Source of the DNA: Mesostigma viride
Taxonomy: Eukaryota; Streptophyta; Mesostigmatophyceae; Mesostigmatales; Mesostigmataceae
Direction of reading: 5' to 3'
NCBI GenBank assembly: GCA_009746045.1
Contig: RPFO01000667.1
Coordinates: forward strand, 581,721 to 645,720
DNA length: 64,000 bases
Below the pieces are notes generated by a model, which was given only the letters and a program-made list of their open reading frames with translations, had not been told where the DNA came from and did no database searches. Both the position numbers and the translations under genes were made by a program. This document shows positions 50,246-59,530 of the stretch, in pieces; position 1 is the first letter of the stretch, and each line of letters opens with the position of its first letter.

Positions 50246-50971
50246 TCACCCTGGTCCTTGCCGCTGTGCCGTCTCGGTTTGAATGGTATGCGTTGGCTGC
50301 GACAAAAAATGGTAGAGTTGTTCGGTAGAAATGCGTTCATCCGGCATCAAACCAAATTCAGCTCTTACCGCCTCCCCCATGCATCCCCTCACCGCAGCCT
50401 TCTTGATGTTCTTCGACATACGGCGTCGCTGCTTCAGCATACGCCTCTCCAGGCGACCTACGCTTTCCTCCCAGGCGGCCAGATGCCTGCGGTAGCGCTC
50501 CTCGGCTTCCCGACGAGCCGGCCCCTGCAAAGGTGCTATCTCCGCGACCTTCCGGTATTTCCAGCTCTTCAGGTCGCGGGTGAGACGCTCACACCTCACC
50601 TTGGTGTGAGACATCTTCACCCGAATCCTGGCCGCGAGCGCCTCCGCCCTGTCACGCTCTTGCTGCTCGCGCAGCTTCCTCTGCGCGATCACGTTCCGCC
50701 TCCGCTGCTTCTTCTCCCTCTCCGCCTTGAAGACCGCGAGCCTCCTCTGAGCCTCCTTCTCTCGCGCCTGCATAGCCGGCGTCATCTCCACCAGGTCGTC
50801 CGCTTCGGACGCCGACGGACCCGTCAAAGAATACTCCGACTCCTGCAGCACTCCATCAATCTCCCTCGGGATCGTTGCCGACCGTCGAAGGCGCTGGAAA
50901 CACGCCAGGTCCGCCCTCCGCACCACTTCATGGGTCGGCGACGCTGACCTCGGCGACGCTGACCTCCTCAT
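50246..50971 (-). CDS. LTR-D upstream ORF 2, coiled-coil basic protein
   Basis: About 241 codons. Ser/Arg start, then a very long charged helix (MTPAMQAREKEAQRRLAVFK and onward, Arg/Glu/Ala-rich over about 130 residues) predicted as coiled coil, and an ordinary globular-looking end with GLMPDERISTEQLYHFL. It starts at an ATG that overlaps the stop of the preceding ORF (TGATG at 50973-50969), suggesting coupled termination-reinitiation. No known domain. It occupies the place of the upstream ORF of LTR-B and LTR-C. Confidence 0.6.
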   Translation of the reverse strand: MRRSASPRSASPTHEVVRRADLACFQRLRRSATIPREIDGVLQESEYSLTGPSASEADDLVEMTPAMQAREKEAQRRLAVFKAEREKKQRRRNVIAQRKLREQQERDRAEALAARIRVKMSHTKVRCERLTRDLKSWKYRKVAEIAPLQGPARREAEERYRRHLAAWEESVGRLERRMLKQRRRMSKNIKKAAVRGCMGEAVRAEFGLMPDERISTEQLYHFLSQPTHTIQTETAQRQGPG

Positions 50972-51551
50972 CAATGCCGCGCGGACCTGGCAGCATCCTC
51001 CATTTGTTGGGCGCGCTCACGTGCGCGCACTGCCAACCTCCGCTCTTCTGCGGACTCCTGCTCCTGCAGGCTCTGCGCCATGGCAGCATCTGCTGCCACC
51101 TGCGCACTGCGCGCCTCGTCTGCCGACGATGGCTGCAGTCCAAACAAACCCAGCGAGCTGGTTTCCGACACGCTGTCGGACTCCCCACTCTCCTCCTCCT
51201 CCGACTCGGGCCCCGCCCCCGCACCACGTGGTGCATATGGTGGTCCCCTCTGACGCACCACCGGGGTCGACCCCCGCGCCCTACGCATCAGGGGAACGCG
51301 CACCACGACGTTCTCCACAACGTCACGGTACGTCGGGTCGGCTGCCGCCATCGCCGCATCCTCAGGATGCATGGGATCCTGAGCATCCCGGTTCTCGTAA
51401 TCCTGGCGCATACTTCCAGGATCGAGTCCGACGTCCCCGAGTCATCGGACATCGGGGACGACGACGACTGGTACCTCGTCACCGACGGCGACTCCTCCTC
51501 CGAGGAAGTCGCGCCCACAAGGGCCTTTCCCTTGTTGTTCTTGGGAGCCAT
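50971..51551 (-). CDS. LTR-D upstream ORF 1, frameshifted
   Basis: Starts MAPKNNKGKALVGATSSEEE at 51551, about 100 bases after the LTR. It is Ser/Asp/Glu-rich with a DDSGTSDS cluster. Near 51411 the plausible coding moves to another phase, MRQDYENRDAQDPMHPED, ending in an acidic then Ala/Arg/Gln helix and a stop at 50973-50971. One frameshift or a small intron would join them. Function unknown. Confidence 0.45.
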
Positions 51552-51654
51552 TAGTTCAAAAAGATGGGTAAAAAAAATGGAAATGGGTGTTTGCGAACTG
51601 TACGTTTCGCACGCTCGTCGTTTTGTCGTGTATGTTTTTGGAGTTTTTAATGCA

Positions 51655-52032
51655 AGTTATGCAACACAAAGCTGGAATGCTCGGGCACTGCCAAATGGCG
51701 TGTGTGTGCGTGAACGACGAGACACCTTGGCATTAGGATAATGTGGCACATATACTGCTGGCCAGCCGTCAACGATGGCTGGCCAGACTTTGCGTAAGTT
51801 AAACTAACTTACTGATCCTGGACGGACTGACCTATCAGTTACAACCTGATCTAATCAGTCCTAACATGACAACTACAGTCCCGGTACTGAGGTACCGGCT
51901 CATCACATACTGAGTACAGCCACGTGTCCATGCCACGACTGTTCTAGTCCAGCACCGTCCCAGTACCCAATTGGGCGCCGGCGGTGCTGGCACGTGTCCA
52001 CTTAGGCTACAGGCGGGAGACTTAGACTAACT
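51655..52032 (-). repeat. LTR-D 5' LTR
   Basis: 378 bp, differing from the 3' LTR at CCAAATGGCG against CCAACTGGCG. Confidence 0.92.
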
Positions 52033-52037
52033 GCAGC

Positions 52038-52525
52038 CTTATGCACAACGCGCGCTGTGGTGCCGCTTGCTCATGGACAAGTACAACAGCCAGGTGCTTT
52101 TCAAGCTGCCCCAGGGACTAGGTCTTATTACCGCGCGGGGGCTGCAGTCGGGCATTTACCCTCCGGACGTGGCAGACCATTGGGAGGCCCACCTCGCTAC
52201 CACCGCTGAGGTTAGGCGGCAGTTAGACCGCACCCAGCCTGACTTGTCGCAGGAGTGGGAGCTGGGGGAGTTGGTCTTGTTTCACAAGGAGAATTCCTTT
52301 GGCAAGCGGGGGCAGATGCAAGGGCCAGGCATGGTGGTGGATTTGGACTGGGTGCGTAGGCGGGTGAAGGTGCACTGGGAGCATAGGGACTATCTCATCC
52401 CGTGGGATAAGGTGTATCGGTACAAGGCGTCCGATGCCCAGGTCCACATCCCGTTTCGTTTAAGTGGCCAGCCGGAGCGGCTGCTTAGTTTTAGCGGGCA
52501 AGTGTTCGAAGCGCGTCATTGGTGA
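52038..52525 (+). pseudogene. pol: LTR-A pol, segment 3: integrase C-terminal region
   Basis: Picks up in frame after LTR-D (GQ|PYAQRALWC across the junction). It contains LITARGLQSGIYPPDVADHW, the same block as TPTGLQSGSYASEVHTHY in LTR-D, then an SH3-like stretch (WELGELVLFHKEN, GPGMVVDLDW) and stops at 52525. Confidence 0.85.
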
Positions 52526-53217
52526 ATTACTCGGGAACTTGGGTTTCCCCGCGAAACTCCAACCGCACGTTCAGATTTCCAAATCTCAAGTAAAGTTCGG
52601 CGCAACTTTCTGAACGGGGGCAGTTGACGAGCAGCATTCCTCCGGACGAATGAATTGCGTTCCATACTTGCGCAAAATTTTGAAAGGTAGCTTGCGTGCA
52701 GCCCTACTAAAATTTGCGCGCACGTTCAGATTTCCAAATCTCAAGTAAATTTTGGCGGAACATTCTGAACGGGGGTAGTTGGCGGGCAGCGTTCCTCCAG
52801 ACGAATGAAATGCGTTCCATACTAGCGCAAAATTTTGAAAGGTAGCTTGCGTGCAGCCCTACTAAAATTTGCGCGAAGTGTGGGACTGAAAATTCGTAAC
52901 GGAAACTTTTTGGTAGTTGCCGTCACTTCCTCTTGTGCAAACGTGTGGGAGTGAAAATTCGTAACGGAAACGTTTTGGTAGTTGCCGTCACTTCATTTTG
53001 CGCGAGTGTTGGGCTGAAAATTCGTAACGGAAACTTTTTGGAAGTTGCCGTCACTTCCTTTGGTTCGACTGAAAATTCGCTGAAATTCGCTGAATTCGTA
53101 CCGTAGCCTAATTTTTAGTACCTCGAAGTGACGGGGCACCTAAAAATTTGCCCACAAGTACACTTGGCAGCGCGCTCACTGGGAAAAATTGTACAGCCGC
53201 TCCAGCGGGCCACTTGA
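52526..53217 (+). other. Repeat-bearing spacer between LTR-A integrase and protease-RT ORFs
   Basis: Two 155-bp tandem copies (52566-52720, 52721-52875), then three copies of a roughly 66-bp unit sharing CTGAAAATTCGTAACGGAAA. No coding. It separates ORFs that are continuous in LTR-B. It could be an intron (a GTGAAT follows the end of the ORF) or an insertion. Confidence 0.7.
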
Positions 53218-55677
53218 ACGAATTGTAATGAGGCGGCCAAGGAGCACAGCCGCCAGCTCGGTTGGGATGTGGATAGCCGGCCGGCCAAGCGGGCCCGGCT
53301 GGAACCTGTCCTACCCACCCCACTTGGGGTGGCTGTGCATGATGCGCTTGTTGCCCACCCCCCTGCAGGCGCCGCGCCGGAGCAAGTCCCCGGGGTCGAC
53401 GCGGGGGCGCTACCTCAGCCCCTCCCCGCGACCCCAGCAGCGCCCACCGTGGCGGCGCCGGACACATCGTCAGGCGCGGGCGTGGGCTCCCAGCTGGCCC
53501 ACGTCCTCCGACAGCTGCTCAAGGCGGACAAGCTCAAGGCGGCGGCAGCGGGGGGTGCGGCACAAGTCAGCCGCGTCATGCCAGATAAGTGCCCCACCGT
53601 TGTGACTGAAGCTCATGATGTTCCCTCTAGGCATATTGCGGCCATAGATACCATGGCAGGCGTGTCTATCACGAGCCCGGCGGCGGCCGAGGCCTATTAC
53701 CCTTGGCTGCCCAGTAGTTGGAAGGAAGTTGCGGGGTTTGACGGGCAGCGGGCCTATAAGGTGGCTGGGCAGGTGCTCATGCCCATCCTAGGGGTAGATG
53801 TCCCTGTGCAAGTGCTAGAGGGTTACAAGGGGATCACCCTCATAGGTAACCCTTTTGTTTCCCTCCCCGGGTTTTCTGTGTCAGCCGGCTTGGTGACCCT
53901 CGAGGGGGTGGGGAGCATAGGCTTGTACCAATATCACGTAGCGCTTGCAGCCCTCACGGGCCGGGGTCCCCCCGAGGCTATTAATCACCCTGAGGATTAT
54001 GCCACTGCAGTAGGGGCCATTCGCGGGGCGAAATATACGGCCGAGCCGCTGGTAGCCGATGTCACGCAGCCGCAGAAGTGTCACCCCAGCAGTCTTGGCA
54101 TTTTTCCCTGGAGCATCGCCACTAAATCTCCTGTTAGTTATCCGCAGTTTAAGGAGGACTGCCGTGACCCTGTCAAGTTCCATAAGTGGCGCGCGGCTTT
54201 CTTGCGCGCGCAGCTGGAGTGGGCGATGTATGGGGTGTATGGGGAGTTGATGGAGGTGCCGCAAGGGGCGGTAAAGCTGAACTTGAAGTTTGTGCTCAAG
54301 TATAAGCAGGTCCTCCCCACTGACCCTGTCACATTTCATGTACGGCCCTGTGTCACGGAGTTTAGGGGCTCGTCTGAGTTGTCGGAGGAGGAATTGTTTA
54401 CGCCCGGGCTGTCGCAGACCACTAGCCGGGTGTTAACATCGGTGTTCTTGGGGCTGTTGGATCGGGGGTTGGACTATGCCATGGCCTGCTCAGATTTTCA
54501 GCGGGCCTTTCTCCACAGCGACCCGGCAGTGGCCGAGGAAGTGTGGCGTGGCACGGTGTATGTGGTCAAGGTCCCTTTGGTGTGGCAGGGGGAGCTGCGG
54601 TGTGTGTACTTGCGGCTTCTCCTTGGTGTGGAGGGCCTGCAGTCTAGCCCCATCATCTTTCGCAAGACGGCTGAACGCATCTTTGCTAGCATGGGGGCGG
54701 TGTTTTCCCGCATCGATAGCAACCTCTTTCACATCCACACACCCCACCCACACGAGCCCGCGTTCATGCAATGGCATGGGGATGACTGGCGGCTTATTGG
54801 ACCCCGGGCGTGGGTCCGGCAGTTCATAACCGCTGTGGCCAAGCTTTTGCCCACTAGCCGCACGTTGTGGCTGGACCCCGACACCCCCGTCCCTTTCTGT
54901 GGCCTAACCTACACTTTGCACCGCACACCGGTTGGCTGGTGCATTGACATGGCGGCCAAGCAGGAATACGCCGACAAGCTCGCGCAATCGCTGCCTGAGC
55001 GGCTGGATGCGTCCGCGGGACCGCACTTGCGCGGCCAGCTGGGGTGGCTCGCGGGCACGGTGCGACCCGACCTGTCCATCTACGCGCGTGCGCCCGACGC
55101 CGTGCTTGCGGGCATGGGAGCGCAGCATCTTCGGACGCAAGTCTTGGCGTCACCGGGCCTGCGCGTGTGGGGGGTTGATATCACCCGCCCGGTGGCAATG
55201 ACCATTTACTCTGACGCGAACCTGGAGTCGCGTACCATCACGCAGCTGCGCGCGCGGGAGGCGGCCATCTTTTTTCTTGATAGCCCCACTGGGCAGCCCA
55301 CTATTGTCGACTGGTATAGCCGCATCCATCAGCGGGTAGTGGTAGACAGCAATCGCGCGGAGTGTCGCGCGTTCATTTCCGCTGTCGACCATGCGTGTTA
55401 TGTGCAGCATCTTTTGCAATGGATTGCGGATAAGGCCCGCGTGGCGCTGTCGCTCCGCATGCGGCTGTGCACAGATAGCAAGTCAATAATTGAGTTTCTG
55501 AATAACCCGCTCGCCTCCACCACCAAACTAGATTACCTTGTGTTGGCCGAGTCCGCCACGGTGTTGGATGAGCGGCGGTGGATCCCTGAGAGCGAGAATA
55601 TTGCCGATGCCTTGACCAAGCCCGCGATGCTGTCGGGGCCTCAGTACAAGCTGCTGCGGCAGCTCATGATGACATGA
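53218..55677 (+). CDS. pol: LTR-A protease-RT-RNase H ORF
   Basis: Open from 53218 to 55677 (about 819 codons). No ATG occurs before 53578 although the earlier part (GSQLAHVLRQLLKADKL) aligns with the pre-protease segment of the other families, so entry is by splicing or another mechanism. Protease-like: AIDTMAGVSIT (DTM) and TLIGNPF. RT: CSDFQRAFLHSD and QWHGDDWRL. RNase H: IYSDANLESRTI, VDSNRAECRAFI, LCTDSKSI; tail ADALTKP. All RT and RNase H acidic residues are present. Codon use is GC-richer than in the nested LTR-C and LTR-D. Confidence 0.9.
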   Translation, partial: TNCNEAAKEHSRQLGWDVDSRPAKRARLEPVLPTPLGVAVHDALVAHPPAGAAPEQVPGVDAGALPQPLPATPAAPTVAAPDTSSGAGVGSQLAHVLRQLLKADKLKAAAAGGAAQVSRVMPDKCPTVVTEAHDVPSRHIAAIDTMAGVSITSPAAAEAYYPWLPSSWKEVAGFDGQRAYKVAGQVLMPILGVDVPVQVLEGYKGITLIGNPFVSLPGFSVSAGLVTLEGVGSIGLYQYHVALAALTGRGPPEAINHPEDYATAVGAIRGAKYTAEPLVADVTQPQKCHPSSLGIFPWSIATKSPVSYPQFKEDCRDPVKFHKWRAAFLRAQLEWAMYGVYGELMEVPQGAVKLNLKFVLKYKQVLPTDPVTFHVRPCVTEFRGSSELSEEELFTPGLSQTTSRVLTSVFLGLLDRGLDYAMACSDFQRAFLHSDPAVAEEVWRGTVYVVKVPLVWQGELRCVYLRLLLGVEGLQSSPIIFRKTAERIFASMGAVFSRIDSNLFHIHTPHPHEPAFMQWHGDDWRLIGPRAWVRQFITAVAKLLPTSRTLWLDPDTPVPFCGLTYTLHRTPVGWCIDMAAKQEYADKLAQSLPERLDASAGPHLRGQLGWLAGTVRPDLSIYARAPDAVLAGMGAQHLRTQVLASPGLRVWGVDITRPVAMTIYSDANLESRTITQLRAREAAIFFLDSPTGQPTIVDWYSRIHQRVVVDSNRAECRAFISAVDHACYVQHLLQWIADKARVALSLRMRLCTDSKSIIEFLNNPLASTTKLDYLVLAESATVLDERRWIPESENIADALTKPAMLSGPQYKLLRQLMMT

Positions 55678-55841
55678 GTTTTTTTTACCGTGTGACCTGT
55701 CGTCTTTTTTGCATGGGAATGGGCGCTTCTTTCATCTGTGAATACATTTCCCTAGACCTGACAGGCGGCCAGTGTTCCTAATAATGATGCATGTGGTGCA
55801 GTTGCACCCAAGTAGAAAAGGAGGCCGGGAGCAAAGCCCGG
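55678..55841 (+). other. LTR-A 3' UTR, left of S2
   Basis: Short non-coding stretch with a T9 run just after the pol stop. Confidence 0.5.
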
Positions 55842-57853
55842 ATCCAATTGCTGCTTTAGTTCCATTGGAGTGAGGGGCTGCCAGAGAAACATGTTTATTA
55901 CAAATACGTGTTAGGCACACGTCCAAGCCATTAGCTAACCTAAGAATCTGCAGTTTCTAAGCTAACTAGGCCACACAACAAGGGCCGAAACATCATACCA
56001 GTCATAAGGACCTGGGCCAGTCAAGAGGACCTGGGCTTTGTAACATCCGTCTGGCAGCAAGGGTGGGTGGGTGGGAGCTGCAAAGAGGAGTGGTTGTTGC
56101 CCCGCCACAACCCTAAGTATCCACCGTCTACCTAGTCGTAGGTGGGGTGACGGACGCCAGCCCACTGACCAACAGGCCAGTGGCGCCGCGCCGTCCCCGG
56201 TCCACAGGACTGCCCCCGGTCCACAAACACAAATTGGACCCGGTCCACAGTACCGTCCCCGGTACCCCCCCCCACACAACACCGTACCCCCCCCCCTAGT
56301 ACTGGCTACCTAGTCAGACCTGTCTACTGCGGCCTCCCCTCCCCCTTTGAGACTTCCGCAGGTCATAGATAGAACGAGCGTGAGCTCACAAAATCCAATT
56401 GCTGCTTTAGTTCCATTGGAGTGAGGGGCAGAGAAACATGTTTATTACAAATACGTGTTAGGCACACGTCCAAGCCATTAGCTAACCTAAGAATCTGCAG
56501 TTTCTAAGCTAACTAGGCCACACAACAAGGGCCGAAACATCATACCAGTCATAAGGACCTGGGCCAGTCAAGAGGACCTGGGCTTTGTAACATCCCGCAC
56601 CCACTACCTGGCCACTTGGCCGCAAGCTGTCGTATGGCCCAGACTTCTCGTCGCCCCCCTTGTCCCCTGCCGCTACCAGTGCTTCATTAACCAGGCGGCA
56701 ATACAAAGGGGGAAGCCAAAAGTATCCCCGTAGGGACCCCCCACTGCGGGGGGGTTCTCACCCATGTGGGCACTGCCCTCGGCAGCCACCCCTGCAGGCT
56801 CGGCAATTCTTTGTACACCTTTCTTCACAGGCATAGCACCCCCGGCACCCCAATGACGCAGCTGCGTCTGGGATCCGCTATCGCCCCGCCCTAACATCCT
56901 TCCCCTTCCCCGCTGTGCACCGTCAGTCCCAACAACTCGTCCCCGCTTAAATTACGCGGCAACGACCCCGCCATTCCGCGCTGGCCGCCGGCCGCTGTCG
57001 CCTCACTTGGCACGAGGAAATGTTAGGCTGTTTAGGGTGCTGCCCCCCCTGGCGCTGGGGCTGCAGCCACCCCGCTCCTATGCTGGCCTGGGGGCTCGAT
57101 TCCCCCTTCTTCCCATGCTCGTATAGCGCGCTCATGCACTATTCTTGACGATATTCATTAGCCAGGCCCAGCACATACGATACCCAACGAACTTGCCTGC
57201 GGCGTATTCCCCCTCCGCCTGTAGCTGTTGCCACCCTAGCACCACGACTGCCCCGCTTTAGTTGTCCGATCAAGAGTCACTCCCGCGTCTATCCAGACCC
57301 CTCCCGCGAGCCCGGGGTGGCGAGTACAACGCAGCAGAAATAAAACAATCTGGCACTGGCAGCTACCGCCTGCACTTCGAACGGCAAGTTATTGGGGTGC
57401 TGCCGACCCCCGTCGCGCAGCCGTCATAACCTTAAATAAAACAGGCCCCCGAGTAATAATTCGGAGGCCGGTAGCTGTGATTTACATTCGGCACCGCCAT
57501 AGCAGTGCACACACGCCGTCAGTGGGCCGTCGACACAGCTGCAAAGAGGAGTGGTTGTTGCCCCGCCACAACCCTAAGTATCCACCGTCTACCTAGTCGT
57601 AGGTGGGGTGACGGACGCCAGCCCACTGACCAACAGGCCAGTGGCGCCGCGCCGTCCCCGGTCCACAGGACTGCCCCCGGTCCACAAACACAAATTGGAC
57701 CCGGTCCACAGTACCGTCCCCGGTACCCCCCCCCCACAACACCGTACCCCCCCCCCCTAGTACTGGCTACCTAGTCAGACCTGTCTACTGCGGCCTCCCC
57801 TCCCCCTTTGAGACTTCCGCAGGTCATAGATAGAACGAGCGTGAGCTCACAAA
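55842..57853. mobile_element. S2: split-direct-repeat element (A-G4-B-A-C-B), non-autonomous
   Basis: A1 55842-56048 (207 bp) and A2 56393-56595 (203 bp, lacking one 4-bp TGCC); B1 56076-56392 and B2 57537-57853 (317 bp each). Between A1 and B1 lie 27 bp ending in GGGTGGGTGGGTGGG; between A2 and B2 lies a 941-bp centre. Same plan and similar centre length as S1, but the sequences appear unrelated. No target duplication. The centre has only short frames. It sits in the LTR-A 3' UTR, so it inserted after LTR-A was built. Confidence 0.7.
56061..56075 (+). other. G-quadruplex motif at the A1/B1 junction of S2
   Basis: GGGTGGGTGGGTGGG with single-T loops, among the most stable G4 forms known, ending exactly at the first base of B1. 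Confidence 0.88.
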
Positions 57854-58027
57854 GTGTTTTTGGCGTGCTCAGATCCCAGCGTAGGGCACCCTCCTTGGGG
57901 TTTAGGACTTGGGGACGGCGAGTGTGCCGTTACGTGTTTCTCTACTTGAACGTACGTAGGGTCAGTGCTACCCTATTGCCCCACGCTTTAAATAATTTAT
58001 GATAATTATTTAAAAAGAAAGTATGGG
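57854..58027 (+). other. LTR-A 3' UTR end and polypurine tract
   Basis: TTTAAAAAGAAAGTATGGG abuts the 3' LTR and is the likely PPT. No gene. Confidence 0.65.
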
Positions 58028-58456
58028 AGTTGTGCTCCCGAGTGGCATCTATCCGCTGGCCGGTAGTCGCCGGCCTGGGCGCCTAGTCAGGTGGGCATCA
58101 AAGATTGGTGTCTAGATGCTAGTCGGTGCCTAAGCAAGGTACGGAAGCCAGTGCGCGCCGGGACGGTCAGAGAACCGTCGCCCTCGGTAGCACAGATCCG
58201 CTGAGTGCCGGTAGTCTCGGGTTAGAGGCTCGAGCATGCACTATCGGGTAGCCTACCGGTAGTCTCGGGTTAGAGGCTCGAGCATGCCTTATCGGTTAGC
58301 GCCGCGCCAATGAGCTCCTTGCGGCCTGGCCAGCTGCAAGGGTTCAATAGCAATCAGTGGCGGCTGCGGGCTCAGCCTCCCACAATCGGTTCCCCAAACA
58401 ACAAAAATCCCGTCTCCATCGCCGGCGTGCTAGCCAGCGGTGAAGGGCGTTCAACT
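58028..58456 (+). repeat. LTR-A 3' LTR
   Basis: 429 bp, no difference from the 5' LTR found by eye. Followed by TSD TATGT (58457-58461). Confidence 0.93.
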
Positions 58457-58740
58457 TATGTATGTATGTATGTATGTATGTATGTATGTATGTATGTATG
58501 TATGTATGTATGTATGTATGTATGTATGTATGTATGTATGTATGTATGTATGTATGTATGTATGTATGTATGTATGTATGTATGTATGTATGTATGTATG
58601 TATGTATGTATGTATGTATGTATGTATGTATGTATGTATGTATGTATGTATGTATGTATGTATGTATGTATGTATGTATGTATGTATGTATGTATGTATG
58701 TATGTATGTATGTATGTATGTATGTATGTATGTATGTATG
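58457..58740. repeat. (TATG)n microsatellite, right part
   Basis: 284 bp of perfect repeat, the other side of the array split by LTR-A; together the original tract was about 600 bp. Confidence 0.98.
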
Positions 58741-58747
58741 TGCGTGA

Positions 58748-59530
58748 AAATGGCTGACGGCGGTATGGCTGACGGCGGAGCTCAGATCTTTTGTGTCTGA
58801 GCCCCAAATTCGGTCAGACCACTTGCATTCGATGCGCCTTTTTGATACGCACATGCCAGTATAATCGGTTACGGCTGAAACGCAGTATTGCCAAAGTTAC
58901 GCACGTGACAAGCAGCTATGACGACCCCAAAAGCAAAACGGGGTTTGGAAAAGGAGCTTTCCGGCTCCCAGCCCAACCCACTCGCCATCGTCCTTGCCCA
59001 GCCGCCTGGGCTCGCAACATTGCCAGCAAACCCATCGCCAAGCGCCTCGCCCGAGCCCAAGAAACCCTGCCACGAACACAAATGGCGACATTACCTACCA
59101 GATTACGACCGCTTTTCTTTTCAGCACTGGCTGCAGCTTACCACAGAAGAATGCGCCGAAATAGTGCGTTTCTTAGCACAGGAACGCAAGCTCCATGGGG
59201 CCACAGCGCCCATCCCCGCCGACAACCAGGATGCGTTCCATACCAGGCCAGAGCTCCAACAACGCCTCGCCATCCTGTGCAGCTTCTACCAGCTACATAT
59301 GCACAAAATCGACGCCAAGATCCGCGCCCCAGCCCAGCCTGCGCGGCCGACAGCCACCTCGGCTTCCTCCCTCTGCAAGGATGACATCCGAGCAGTGCTG
59401 GAGGAGCACGTGACCTGGCCGTTGGCCGAGAAGCTGACCTCGCTGAACACGACGCTCAACACGGTGGAGGCCCGGGTCTCCAATGTGGAAACCAAGGTCG
59501 TCCACAAGCTTCAGCCCCAGTTCACGACTT
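58748..59530 (+). pseudogene. LINE-B ORF1 fragment with 5' UTR
   Basis: 5' UTR motifs GGCTGACGGCGGAGCTCA and ACGCACATGC match LINE-A. ORF1 starts MTTPKAKRGLEKELSG at 58918 and carries PSPSASPEPKKPC, as in LINE-A ORF1, then a Trp/Gln-rich helical part and a coiled-coil region (LTSLNTTLNTVEARVSNVE). It is cut at 59531 by a 0.42-kb direct repeat; the RRM-like part and ORF2 are missing. Opposite orientation to LINE-A and less decayed in the part that remains. Confidence 0.65.

Larger units (their letters stand above)
44519..52032 (-). mobile_element. LTR-D: Ty1/copia-like LTR retrotransposon, nested in LTR-A
   Basis: Minus orientation, 7.5 kb, TSD GCAGC at 44514-44518 and 52033-52037. LTRs are 378 bp each (44519-44896, 51655-52032), differing at only one base that I noticed. 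Order: two small ORFs, gag, integrase ORF, protease-RT-RNase H ORF. PPT (AAACCCAAAGAAAAC...) precedes the 3' LTR. Unlike A-C, gag to pol is a +1 overlap (48646-48659), not an in-frame stop. Homopolymer slips in gag and between integrase and protease may be mutations or errors. It is one of the youngest insertions here. Confidence 0.93.
34209..58456 (+). mobile_element. LTR-A: Ty1/copia-like LTR retrotransposon carrying three nested elements
   Basis: 429-bp LTRs at 34209-34637 and 58028-58456 look identical by eye. TSD TATGT lies in the microsatellite on both sides. Plus-strand order: gag (34684-35889), TGA, integrase (35890-36163, 43898-44518, 52038-52525), a repeat-bearing spacer, protease-RT-RNase H (53218-55677). 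LTR-C and LTR-D interrupt the integrase; S2 lies in the 3' UTR. Without these it is about 7.0 kb. Excising LTR-C plus one CATTG and LTR-D plus one GCAGC restores a continuous integrase frame. PPT AAAAAGAAAGTATGGG precedes the 3' LTR. Identical LTRs mean that even this outer insertion is recent. Confidence 0.93.
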
